From contig NC_083520.1 of NCBI RefSeq assembly GCF_032362555.1, positions 9,920,001-9,984,000 on the forward strand: DNA of 64,000 nucleotides, read 5' to 3'. The translations under genes and the position numbers were made by a program. This DNA comes from Amyelois transitella (taxonomy: Eukaryota > Arthropoda > Insecta > Lepidoptera > Pyralidae). Under the pieces are notes generated by a model. The model saw only the letters and a program-made list of their open reading frames with translations, was not told the DNA's origin and made no database searches. Shown here piece after piece: positions 12,181 to 22,974 of this stretch. How positions within the stretch are numbered: the first letter of the stretch is position 1; each line of letters begins with the position of its first letter.

Positions 12181-12186
12181 TTTATT
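12181..12186 (-). terminator. polyadenylation hexamer of SmydA copy 2
   Basis: AATAAA on the minus strand, about 30 nt after the stop; a second hexamer is at 12160-12165. It implies a very short 3' UTR, ending before the relic exon. Confidence 0.5.
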
Positions 12187-12216
12187 TAACTTGGAAAAGT
12201 CTTCAAAGAATGTTAT

Positions 12217-15200
12217 CTACAATGGGGATGGCAGGGCTTTTGAGAGATTCCTGATGAGTTCCTCCATCTGCTGCAGGTTGACTCTGGCCTGCTGCGACAG
12301 ACGACCCTCGGGCAGCTCGGGAGGCTCATGACGCAGTAAGCTGGCTGACTCCAGCAGGATCTTGCGGGACTCCTAGAGAAACAGAAGAATAATTACATAC
12401 ATACATACATACGGTAACGTCTTTATCCCTTGCGGGGTAGACAGAGCCAACAGTCTTGAAAAGACTGAATGGCCAAGTTCAGCTATTAGGCTTAACGATA
12501 GAATTGAGATTCAACTAGTGACAGGTTGCTAGCCCATCGCCTAAAAAAGAATCCCAAGTTTGTAAGCCTATCCCTTAGTCGCCTTTTACGACATCCATGG
12601 GAAAGAGATGGAGTGGTCCTATTCTTTTTTCTATTGGTGCCGGGAACCACACGGCACGCAAAAATAATTATTAGACAAACATTTCAATTAAACGTATAAG
12701 AAATATATTATGAAGTACATCTATGGTTTCCAACGAATTGCTTTTCTTCTTTGTTCGTTACAAAATCAACTTCGCCTTTCTCTCGTATAGCCTTTATTGT
12801 TTATCTCAATAATGGTAATCAATCATACCACAGATTTCAGGTGTCACTCACCATGACATATCCCAGCAAAGCCGCGGGTCCCTCTTCGAGGGAGCGTCGG
12901 CGACCAGTTTCTGCGATTGCTGCATGTAACTCAAACAGAAGGGAGCCCCGCACTCGGGTCTCAGCTGGAAAATAATACATACATACATACATATGGTCAC
13001 GTCTATATCCCTTGCGGGGTAGACAGAGCCAACAGTCTTGAAAAGACTGAATGGCCACGTACAGCTATTTGGCTTAACGATAGAATTGAGATTCAACTAG
13101 TGACAGGTTGCTAGCCCATCGCCTAAAAAAGACTCCCAAGTATGTAAGCCTATCCCTTAGTCGCCTTTTACGACATCTTTCTTTTTTGTATTGGTGCCGG
13201 GAGCCACACGGCAAAGTAATGTTGGAAAATAATAACATTATCTTTTGTCATCCTTATGATTGGAATTCCCTCAACATCTTGGGGAATTTCAAGGCAAGGG
13301 TGAGTCAGATATTATTTGAGTTTGCGTGCAATACTTTAGAACTCATCTTGCTTACCACATGGCAGATTTAAGTCAAACGTACTCAAATGTATTATAAAAA
13401 AACACATTATCTAAATTTTTAAATTAAAATTTCGAGGGATGAAACTTGGAGCGTGGCTGCATATGTGATTTGTATGTTGTAATTAACAAATTAGCTTAGT
13501 GGCTACTTCTTCTTCTTCTTAAATTCACGAGAGTCCTTTATTCACAATTGGTTGTGCAAAAATAAGCTCATGCTTGTCTATGAAGAAGTAAAGATGCCCA
13601 AACCAAATTTATTATTGAGCCAGGAATTATCAGATTATCGTAAATTTCAGAAACTGGTATCAATATACCAGTTTCTGAAATTTAAATAGAGATATCTAGA
13701 TTAAGTTATAGGCCCAAGCTTATTTCACGGCACCACAAATTGGTAGTTAGGTATTTAGAGTGTCAGTTTACCAGGGGCTAATGTCTCTAGCAAGTCTGCG
13801 ATCTTCCTGCAAAGCTGGGTCTTCAGCATCAGTCTGTCATCCGTCACCTTAGCCAATCCTAGTTCAGTCTCCTGGCCGATCATCTGCGCCAGCGCCAGGC
13901 TCACGTCCGTCATGTAGTAATGTTGTGGGTGAAGATAGCTACTGCAGTGCTCGATGAATCTAAAGAGGTATGTATATTCATTATGAAATGACCATCAATA
14001 AGGTTCATTATACAGCTCGTGCTACTAAAACCAGGTCCGCGTTTTTGTGTTTACAAATTGGATAACATTGTTTGCTAATTAACTTCAATTTCTGTTAGCA
14101 AATACTTATTTCTATCCTGTTGGCAAACACGAAAGCACAATGCTGCAGACTCGGTTTGAAATAACCGTGTTTAACAGCTCAGTAGTTAAATTACAGGTCA
14201 GCAATTTCTGAAGAAATGGCACAAAAAATCTCAAAAGACTCACATCCATCGTTAAATAATTGCATTTTACCCAATTTTTACCTTTCACAAGCATCGGCGT
14301 CTCCCTTAGGCATAGCGCTCAACTCCTTCCCAATGTCCTGTAGAAGCTGCTGAATGATGGCGTCCGACACCACGTCCTTGCAGCTCCCGCACACCCATTC
14401 CTTTTCGTCCAGGTTGCGCTTCTCCGGATCAGGGTTGATGGTCTTGTGCAGGATTGGAACTATGAACGTTTGGGGCAGGAGGTAGCCTTTGCAGTCTCTG
14501 AAAATGTGGTGCGCAATTTACAGCCAGCTCTCGTCTTGATCAAGGTTACTCCAAATATATTCATTATGGCTTAACTCTGTTCTATAGTTATCATTCTGTC
14601 ACAGAGGCTAAGCTTTATTTTATGGACTACAGGTATCACTTCTGTGTCTAACAAAAGAAACTGTTTCCAAAAGAAGCAGTTTCTACAATTTGTATCAGGT
14701 TAAAGAAATGAGTCTTTAAATCCAGCTTACTTCTTTTTGCATTTAACAGCGCTGTAGTTGGTGCCAAATTCAGTGGTGTCAGAGCAGCGCTGGCAGCGGC
14801 ACTCGAAGAACTTGGAGTCTGCCAGGTGGTGACGGCGAGCTTCGGTGCCCCACAGCGGGTCAGTGTAGCAGACTGTGATGTGAGATCCCGAGGGAATGTT
14901 TACTCCTGCGCACAGGATCTGAAATTAATGAAGTTTTATTTATAGTAAAGCTATCTTCTCAGTTTTAAATGATCGAAGCTTAGTGCATATTACTAGTCAT
15001 GTTCTAGATCTGCTTCACACTCACACGATCAGCAATGGTATCAGACCTCCACAGCAAAGAGAGACAACAGAAGCTAATTACGGATTCGTTTAGATTTCCT
15101 TGAAAGTAAATACTTCATTTAATTTTTAGTTGTAATTCCTAGGCTTTTTTCTAATATTTCTTGGCTGAGAATTATCATGTGGCATTGGTTTTCCTCAAAA

Positions 15201-18200
15201 AATATAAACGATATATTATTTTTAATGTCTTATAACTAATGATGCCTAATCTCACGATCAGACATCATTAGTTATCTCATGATAGATCATCTGTACCCAA
15301 ATTTTACTTACGATTTGACCATCGGATGTGAAGCTCTTATTGCAGTTAGCTCGGCAATTGTGTTCCACCATGGACAGCCGGTCGAACACGGCCAGGTACT
15401 CCGGCTCCAGAAGAGGTACTTCGTGGCCATTTATCTGACAACAGATGAATCACTACATAGTTTAAAACAAAGTCGCTATTTTAGTCTGTTTGTCTGTATG
15501 CTTAAATCTTTAAAATTACGCAACGGATTTTGATGCGGTTTTTTGTAACAGGTAGAGTGATTCAAGAGGAAGGTTTTTATGTATAACTAGCGACCCGCCC
15601 CGGCTTCGCACGGATGCACAGCCGATACTAAATATATCTCTATTAGAACTAACTAAAGGACCGCCCGCAAAGCGGCTAACTAAGTCTTGCTCCCGGCAAA
15701 AGTGTCACTTCTGCCTGCAGACCCGGGCCGTGCAGCAGAAATCGTAATATTTTAATTTCACCACAACATCCAAACCAAACGTCCAATTTTAATCATTCAA
15801 AGACCAAATATTATCTACATAAACTGTACTTATTGATGAAATTATTTATTTTGATAAGGATTAATAGTATGAGATAAAAAACGCGTTTAAATGTAGACCA
15901 AAAAAATTCAAGATTTTTAAATAAAAGTGTGGTTGTTGTGCCTCACTCGATATAGATAGGTATAGTGTGTCGCGTACTTTTTTGTAGATATTTATAAAAT
16001 CTACAATTAACTAGAACATTTTATGGTTCTATCTTTTGTAGTTTAGGCAGCGTACGCAAAATAAGTAACTTTTTGGTTGATTTTTTTCAGATTGTGTCCG
16101 AAATATCCAAATATATTACGGAACCCTATTTTTTTCCAAAATAAAATATAGTCTATGTTACTCGTGGATAATGTAGCTTTCGAATGGTGAAAGAATTTTT
16201 AAAATCGGTCCAGTAGTTTTTGAGCCTATTCATTACAACCAAACAAACAAACAAACAAAGTTTTCCTCCTTATAATATTAGTGTAGATAACATTTATAAT
16301 TTTGCACACGTGCGAAGCCGGGGCGGGTCGCTAGTAGCTAATAAACAAGAGGCTGGTACATGTTTAATGTCAGACTCTAATGTAAAAGTGTAATCAAATA
16401 GAAGTTTTTCTTTGCAATCTTAATTAAGTTTAAACTACAATTTTAGGGCATTAATGTAAGGACTCGCATAGTTTTGTCTATTCTTATTTTCTATTGGAGG
16501 TATTGAATTTATGACTTTATCGATTCCATTATCCAGTAACTAACTGAGCAAACTCAGTTATTTTAAAATTTTAAACAACATAATACGCATACTTAATCTT
16601 TATCGAATAAAATAGATTTTATTTAAATAAAATGGATTTAAGCATTAATGCTGCCCTTGTGCATTCACTCACACTGAAAATAATCAATTAAAACTAATTA
16701 TCCTTAAGGATAATTAGTTTAGATATCGCATTAGATTTAGTCTCTAATGGTAGATGTAAGAAACTAATTAAATAAATATGAATGTGTCATAGGAAAGAGG
16801 TACATACATACATATGGTCACGTCTATATCCCTTGTGGGGTAGACAGAGCCAACAGTCTTGAAAAGACTGATAGGCCACGCTCAGCTATTTGGCTTAATG
16901 ATAGAATTGAGATTCAAATAGTGACAGGTTGCTAGCCCATCGCCTAAAAAAAGAATCCCAAGTTTGTAAGCCTATCCCTTAGTCGCCTTTTACGACATAC
17001 ATGGGAAAGAGATGGAGTGGTCCTATTATTTTTTGTACTGGTGCCGGGAATCACACGGCACCAGTAAAGAGGTTCCCAATCAAAACCTAATAAACTTACC
17101 TGTAAAACACCGCAGCACTTCATAATCTCATCTTCCGTAAACTTGCCCTCCAGCTTGAAGAACTTCCATATAAACTCGGCGATCATCTTTCTGTCGTTGT
17201 TCCACTTGTCAGTCCCCCGTCTCTCGTCGCAGTGAGACTGAAGGGACTGAAGTTTCCCCCACAGTTTCTGATTGTGGTCTCTCTGGTAGAGACAGCGCAG
17301 GGTCGTGATGCACTGGTAGTTGGGATGCGGCATGCCGAAGGTGGTTATTGACACCTGGATGAAAATGTGTGATGATAATTTTGTAACTAGCTGTGCCCGC
17401 GAATTCGTCCGCGTGGAATTGTTATTTTGGGCATAATTGAAGGACCCGTTTTTTTTCACATATCCCATTATTTCTTATTTCTTTGCTCGTCATAGTTGCA
17501 GTGTGATGTTATATATAGCCTGAAGCCTTCTTCGATAAATGGTCTATTCTGTTCAGTAGTCTTATACATTTGGGATTCTTCTTTTAGGCGATGAGCTAGC
17601 AACCTGTCACTATTTGTATCTCAATTCTATCATCAACCCATAAAGCTGAACGTGGCCTATCAGACTGTTGGCTCTGTCTACCCCGCAAGGGATATAGACG
17701 TGACTATATATATCTTCCCAACACAAGTGTCATTTGATTACTTACTGGGAAGACCTTGCATAATTATTGTAACCAAAATTACTGCAATAAAGAATATTTT
17801 ATTTATTATTTTTTTATCTAGAATATCATTTGTTTGTTACCGCTTCTTCTGCACTGACGCCTTGGAAGCGGCAGTAAACTTAGTTTTTAAGTAATTTATT
17901 TCACGTCAACCAATGTTGTTAAACCATACGACAATTATTAAGCGATATAATAGTATCCTATAATAATGAATAAAAATTTTGAATTTTGCATACCTTATCT
18001 CCTCTCTGCTGTGTATAGAAGCATTCCGGTTTGTGTTCCTCCTTCAAAGTGCAGGCTTCTGAACAGCACGGCCAGCCGCACTTGACGCAGTCCACTGTCA
18101 TGCCTTCCTCCAGAAGTCTGTAGCAGCCGAGACATACTGGTGGCGTCACCTGGAGAAGAATGTTGCAGAATTAATCACAAAGGGATTCGCCGTGTGGTTC

Positions 18201-19367
18201 CCGGCACCAATATAAAAAAGATTCCGTTACATACATACATACATACCTACATACCTACATACATACATACATACATACATACATACAACCCAAGCTAATA
18301 AAAGCGTAGTAAAAAAGAATAGGACCATCACATTTCCCATGGATGTCGTAAGAGGCGACTAAGTAATAAGCTTATAAATTTCGGATGTTTATTTCAGGCG
18401 ATGGGCTAATATCCTGCCACTATTTAAATCTCAATTCTATCATAAAGCCAAACAGCTGAATGTGGCCTATCGATCTCTTCAAGACTGTTGGCTCTGTCTA
18501 CCCCGCAAGGGATATAGACGTGACTATATGAAAGAATGTTTCCAAATTAATCACCAATTTAGTACTGCTTCTAGTAAAAGTTCTTTCTTATCATCATCTT
18601 CCAAATGTTTCTCTCAATTGTATCTTAATTGGGAAGTACCTTGAGTTTACAAGCAAGGAATGGATGGAAAATTATGGAGAAAACAGTGCAACTATAGAAC
18701 TAGTGCCGTGTGGTTCCCGGCTCCAAAAGAAGAAACAATAGGACCACTCCATCTCTTTCCAATGGATGTCGTAAAAGGCGACTAAGGGATAGGTTTACAA
18801 ACTTGGGATTCTTCTTTAGGCGATGGGCTAGCAACCTGTCACTATTTGAATCTCAATTCTATCATTAAGCCAAATAGCTGAACGTGGCCATTCAGTCTTT
18901 TCAAGACTGTTGGCTCTGTCTACATACATACAAACATACATATAATCACGTCTATATCCCTTGCGGGGTAGTCAGAGCCAACAGTCTTGTAAAGACTGAT
19001 AGGCCACGTTCAGCTATTTGGCTTATAGATAGAATTGAGATTCAAATAGTGACAGGTTGTCTGTCTACCCCGCAAGGGATATAGAAGTGACCATATGTAT
19101 GTATGTATGAATAAGTTCCACCTGTGCTGGTCCAGTGATCAAAGGCTTCTCCTTCATCACGATGTCGCCAGCCTTGATCTCCCTGGTCGCCTCCAGGTAT
19201 CTCCCCAATGTGTCATCCTCCCTGACCCTGGCTGGCACGCACTGGGTCCTGTGCCGCTTCCAGTCCTGCTTCTGGTGTTCTCGTGTGCAGTAGTGGACCT
19301 CTTGACATCCAGAACACTTGTGTTCTGTCTGCGTAAGACAAATACGACATGCTCCTTTGTCTATCAT
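12217..19367 (-). CDS. SET/MYND protein, SmydA (msta-like) type, copy 2
   Basis: Nine exons with the same phases as copy 1: 19367-19122, 18149-17994, 17354-17100, 15434-15312, 14918-14731, 14497-14282, 13959-13772, 12964-12852, 12372-12217; 546 codons plus TAG. Eight exons have exactly the length of their counterparts; exon 5 has one extra codon. Exon 1 differs from copy 1 at 8 of 75 residues compared by eye, later exons more. MYND finger at about 7-43, second Cys-rich finger at about 88-125. The SET core reads EHNCRANC: the Pro of the NHxCxPN motif is Ala, unlike copy 1. An acceptor-like 'ttctcaacag' ends one base before the ATG, so a 5' UTR intron is likely. It is a tandem duplicate; whether it still methylates protein cannot be read from sequence. 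Several introns carry mobile elements a few bases from splice sites. Confidence 0.88.
12394..12657 (-). mobile_element. SINE-A copy
   Basis: Full-length copy whose tail begins about 20 bp from the exon 9 acceptor of SmydA copy 2. Flanks 'agaataat' and 'aaaataat' suggest a short imperfect target duplication. Confidence 0.8.
12977..13222 (-). mobile_element. SINE-A copy at the exon 8 acceptor
   Basis: Flanked by an exact 11-bp target duplication, tggaaaataat, at 12966-12976 and 13223-13233. The exon-side copy overlaps the acceptor AG and is its pyrimidine tract, so the insertion left a usable tract behind. About 28 bp are missing from the 5' half. Confidence 0.85.
13641..13684. repeat. perfect 20-bp inverted repeat, 4-nt loop
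   Basis: Arms 13641-13660 and 13665-13684 are exact reverse complements around 'caat', inside the exon 7/8 intron of SmydA copy 2. The transcript could form a tight hairpin. No mobile-element terminus is recognised. Confidence 0.85.
15232..15275. repeat. 13-bp inverted repeat
   Basis: ataactaatgatg (15232-15244) and its exact reverse complement (15263-15275), 18-nt spacer, in the exon 4/5 intron of SmydA copy 2. Confidence 0.7.
15450..16334 (+). mobile_element. Helitron (outer), interrupted
   Basis: Starts TCACTACATAG after an A, ends gggtcgCTAG before a T. It carries a second Helitron at 15587-16287, leaving about 184 bp of its own. A close relative is complete at 62104-62289. Its 5' end lies 15 bp from the exon 4 acceptor of SmydA copy 2. 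Confidence 0.8.
15587..16287 (-). mobile_element. Helitron (inner), nested
   Basis: On the minus strand it starts TCTACACTAATATTATAAGG and ends gggtcgCTAG, sitting between A and T of the outer element with no duplication. The two elements share their 3' terminal 25 nt in opposite orientation, which looks like a terminal inverted repeat at first sight. Confidence 0.8.
16691..16720. repeat. 30-bp perfect palindrome
   Basis: Uninterrupted palindrome centred on tccttaagga in the exon 3/4 intron of SmydA copy 2. Confidence 0.85.
16801..17061 (-). mobile_element. SINE-A copy
   Basis: Full-length copy ending about 40 bp from the exon 3 donor of SmydA copy 2. Confidence 0.8.
17397..17550 (-). mobile_element. 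Helitron-like 3' part
   Basis: Minus strand ends ...gcgggcacagCTAG followed by T, with a hairpin around 'gacgaattc'. The 5' part is lost where it meets a truncated SINE-A. Same family as 43620-43792. Confidence 0.6.
17561..17714 (+). mobile_element. SINE-A copy, 5'-truncated
   Basis: Starts at the 'cttata.a.ttgggattc' block and runs to the tail; about 10 nt are missing at the central hairpin. Confidence 0.75.
17830..17990 (+). mobile_element. LINE 3' end (family D) at an exon donor
   Basis: Encodes RFFCTDALEAAVNLVFK then a 3' UTR ending 'atgaataaaaattttgaattttg'. Other copies are at 21435, 24828, 28792, 34040 and 47770. It ends within a few bases of the exon 2 donor of SmydA copy 2 (17993), so most intron sequence after that donor is LINE-derived. 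Confidence 0.7.
18189..18530 (+). mobile_element. SINE-A copy interrupted by a TACA microsatellite
   Basis: The first 45 bp (gccgtgtggttcccggcacc...) are separated from the rest by a TACA/CCTA microsatellite at about 18231-18288 and 20 nt of other sequence. Confidence 0.75.
18703..19111 (+). mobile_element. SINE-A host copy split by another SINE-A
   Basis: Host parts are 18703-18923 and 19060-19111. The host TATG tail ends about 10 bp from the exon 1 donor of SmydA copy 2. Confidence 0.85.
18924..19059 (-). mobile_element. nested 5'-truncated SINE-A
   Basis: Inserted inside the preceding copy with an exact 9-bp target duplication tctgtctac (18915-18923 and 19060-19068). It keeps the tail and stops at 'caacctgtcac', as expected of target-primed reverse transcription. 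Confidence 0.9.
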
Positions 19368-19399
19368 TCTGTTGAGAAAACATTGTATGTTATAAAAAA

Positions 19400-19663
19400 T
19401 ACATACAAACATATGGTCACGTCTATAACCCTTGCGGGGTAGACAGAGCCAACAAACAGTCTTGAAAAGACTGAATGGCCACGTTCAGCTATTTGGCTTA
19501 ATGATAGAATTGACATTCGAAAAGTGACAGGTTGCTAGCCTATCGCCTAAAAAAGAATCCCAAGTTTGTAAGCCTATCCCTTAGTCGCCTTTTACGACAT
19601 CCATGGGGAAAAGATGGAGTGGTCCTATTCTTTATTGTATTGGTGCCGGGAACCACACGGCAC
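19400..19663 (-). mobile_element. SINE-A copy
   Basis: Full-length copy about 30 bp upstream of the SmydA copy 2 start codon, within the probable 5' UTR intron. Confidence 0.8.
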
Positions 19664-19690
19664 ACGGCATAAAAATACTGTCACTAATAT

Positions 19691-19906
19691 ACCGTGTGGT
19701 TCACGGAACTTTAATAGAATAGGACCACTCCATTTCCTACCCTCGGCGCAAAAGGCGATTAAGGGAATGGCGTACAAACTTGGGATTATTCTTGTAGGCT
19801 ATGGGCTTACAACCTGTCACTGTTTGAATTTCTTTTACTTTCAATCTTTTCAGGACTGTTGCATCTGTCTTCTCCGAAAGGAATGTAGACATGATTATAT
19901 GTGTGT
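19691..19906 (+). mobile_element. divergent SINE-A copy
   Basis: Recognisable from 'accgtgtggttcacgg' to 'gattatatgtgtgt' but with many substitutions; an older copy. Confidence 0.65.
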
Positions 19907-20579
19907 AAACTCTCACTTAGTTCAGTTAACGAACCCACAAATATCTAAGTCCACAAATTACCGAAATTACCAAATAATTTATTAAATACTTACACATAAC
20001 AAAATAAATAAATAATCACGTCTTCGTCTCATACTGGGTACACAGAACCAACAATCTCGAAAATACTGGTAGGACAGAGTTTATTCAGTGAAAAATAATG
20101 TAGCGTTGTATTTTTGCCTACCAATCTGAAGAAGGCGTTGCTTATAATATAGAAGGTAGTATATCTTTGTCCTATGACAAACAGGATTTTGAAAGAACAA
20201 TTTCTTAGTATAGTATTGCTTATATGGATCCCAAATTTGAAAATCACGTTCACTTATTACTTCCAGCCTTACAGCAAAATAAAATATGACCTACTTCCAA
20301 GATTATCTGTAAGTACTTATTATAAAAACAAACAAATAATTTATAAGTAAGTAATTAATTTCTCTTTCATTTATTTCACTAAGCTTTTTGTAATTTTAGC
20401 AAAAAAATGTTAAAGATAAACTTAGGTACCTAATAATTACTTATGAGGCGATATCTGGTTTTTTAAAATATCTATTAAAGTCAGGTGTACAATTTGTAGA
20501 TAAAAACAATAATAAGCAAATAAACTTACCTAAAAACACTTAATTATAAACCAAATAATAATTTTTATCTGAATATTTT

Positions 20580-20690
20580 CTTTCACAATATCACCGCGAC
20601 TGTAACTAGAAGCGGGCTGCGCACGCGCATGTGCCGGGTAAAAATAAACCGGAGTTCACTCGAATCTTCAGGAGCTTTCCCGATTGTTTC
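20580..20690 (-). promoter_or_regulatory. putative promoter of SmydA copy 2
   Basis: GC-rich patch about 1.2 kb before the start codon. tgcgcacgcgca matches the NRF-1/Ewg consensus YGCGCAYGCGCR exactly; it is followed by gtaaaaataaaccgg, in the same order as upstream of copy 1. The duplication therefore probably included the promoter. Function inferred. Confidence 0.45.
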
Positions 20691-20953
20691 AGAATACAAT
20701 ACTCGACCTTTTGTACTTGATTTATAATAGATTTTAGCCTGTAGTTTCTTGGCAATAGATAGTAGTATAGGAAATGATGGCTATTACAGGAAAATATTAT
20801 TAAACATTTAATGTAAAGTTCTATCGAATATCATATTCAAATTGTTGAAAGAAAAGAATTATTAAATGAATCAGGCTCTTGAGCGAAAAATACCGGATTT
20901 GGATCTCCGACTGCAATTTCTGAGTTTCGTCCAGTGGGTCGCGTGGAACTTTG

Positions 20954-21086
20954 TCACTAGCCCATCGCCTAAAAGGAGAATCTCAAGTTTATAAGCATAT
21001 CCCTTAGTCGCCTTTTACGACATCCATGGGAAAACGAAGGAGTGGTCATATTCTTTTTTTATTAGTGCCGGGGACCACACGGCACG
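20954..21086 (-). mobile_element. SINE-A copy lacking its 3' half
   Basis: Runs from the 'ctagcccatcgcct' block to 'ccacacggcac'; tail missing. Confidence 0.75.
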
Positions 21087-21164
21087 TGCGGTATATTCTT
21101 ACACTGCGGGAAATGTTAAATTTGCGCATTCAGGCAGTTGAATGTGATAGTACTCGTATATATA

Positions 21165-21425
21165 GACGGCCTCTGTGGCGCAGCGGTAATACGCTTGTCT
21201 GTGACATCGGAGGTCCCGGGTTCGAATCCCGGCCAGGGCATGATGAGAAAAGAACTTTTTCTGATTGGCCTGGGCCTTGGATGTTTATCTATATAAGTAT
21301 TTATTATAAAATATAGTATCGTTGAGTTAGTATCTCGTAACACAAGTCTCAAAGAACTTACTTCGAGGCTAACTCAATCAGTGTAATTTGTCCTGTGTAT
21401 ATTTATATTATATTTATATAAAAAT
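21165..21425 (+). mobile_element. SINE-B copy
   Basis: Full copy with A box tggcgcagcggta and B box ggttcgaatcc, body, and an AT-rich tail. Confidence 0.85.
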
Positions 21426-21434
21426 TCAAAAAAA

Positions 21435-21615
21435 ATTCAAAATTCAAAATTTTTTATTCATTATTATAGGATATTATTATATCGCTTAATAATTGTCGTA
21501 TGGTTTAACAACTTGGTTGACGACAAATAAATTACTTAAAAACTAAGTTTACTGCCGCTTCCAAGGCGTCAGTGCAGAAGAAGCGGTAACAAACTGCACT
21601 GCAGCATTTTCTCAT
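21435..21615 (-). mobile_element. LINE 3' end, family D
   Basis: Minus-strand match to 17830-17990 over nearly its whole length, including the unusual 'ataggatattattatatcgc' segment; the two look like recent sister copies. Confidence 0.75.
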
Positions 21616-21844
21616 CTGCATATAAGACTCGTAAGATACCCTGGTCAGTAGACCTGTACGGTCACGTGAGGCAGACGGCAGTCGCTCCCCTGATATTGTC
21701 TGATCATCCAACTCCCATCATACTCCTACACTATCTGTTCTTCCGCAAAGATAGCGCAAACACCAGAACGATCAAGTTTAAAAAAATAATTACTTGTCTG
21801 TAACCAAATCTCAGAAATGGTATTTTAATGCGGTCTCAGTTATG

Positions 21845-22092
21845 AGTGCCCGTGTGGTTTCTGGCATTTTAGAATTGAAACACTCTATATATTTATCATG
21901 GATGTCGTAAAAGGCAACTGTTGCAAAAGGATAGGCTTTTAAATTTGGGAATCCCCTTGTAGGCGATGGGCTAGCAACCTGTCACTATTTGAATCTCAAT
22001 TCTTTCATTAAACCATACTGCTGAACGGGGCCTTACAGTTTTTAAGACTGTTGGCTCTGTCTACCCAGCAAGGGATATAGACATGACTATAA
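21845..22092 (+). mobile_element. SINE-A copy
   Basis: Divergent near full-length copy, ending 'gggatatagacatgactata'. Confidence 0.7.
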
Positions 22093-22972
22093 TATATTTT
22101 TATAATATATTGTTATATGACAATCAAATAATTATCGTTAATTCCATTTTAAATGTTACCCTTTCTCTGTATATATAATAGTCTGATTATTTTATTAATA
22201 ACACGTGTAATACTTGCAAAAAATCATCAGCTACATGGCTTTTGGCTCCTTTAGTCAACCCATACAACAGTCGCAGAATAATAATGTTATCCAAATTTGC
22301 CAGAAATCAGATTTTGTATTGAAAATAAACAAAACTCATGATATATCAACGAATTTAATTAAATACTTAAATAAAGTTAGTATAAAATTTCAAATACAAA
22401 AATAATCGAATAAATCAATTGTGTCTTTTAGTGATAGGAATGAATAAATAATACCACGAGATAAATAAATAATTTAAGAAAATAAAATTAACATTCATCA
22501 GTAACATTTTAAGGTACTCAATTTAGAGAACGTTAAGTAGTTAGTAAACAAGTATAAGTACATATTTTATCAAAACTGAGTATTATAATTAACATAAATT
22601 AACACAAAAATACTTTTATGATTGTGTCTGGTATTAGGGAAGTGTCCACAAAAAATACTTAACAAGTACAGCAAGTATAATTTATTAATTTAAGATTAAG
22701 TGTTTAATATAGTCTTTTTTTAATCAAGAAGGCACATTTGTTGAAATTCTAAAGCTCAGATATTTGACATAGTTTTAATTTTCACATTAAGGTCAAACCG
22801 ATGAAAGGCAAAATGATTTTGGACTATATCTAATTATCTAACTGTTACTTCTAGACGATAAACTTCATTTATCTTTTAGACTTTTCTGTCTCAATCTTTA
22901 TATATCGCAAACCCATCAATAAGGTAATCTGGTTAAACATGTCGTCAAGTGTAATGGGTTTTTAATTAGTTT
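22093..22972. other. AT-rich intergenic, no gene seen
   Basis: Very AT-rich; only low-complexity chance frames and no identifiable repeat. Confidence 0.5.
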
Positions 22973-22974
22973 CG

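Noticed and set aside
15586-16335. DNA transposon with 27-bp terminal inverted repeats
   Set aside because: The ends are the 3' termini of two nested Helitrons; TC 5' ends and A|T junctions fit that instead.
16944-17468. 174-codon minus-strand frame as a single gene
   Set aside because: Only 17354-17100 is coding (SmydA copy 2, exon 3); the rest is read-through into Helitron and SINE-A sequence.
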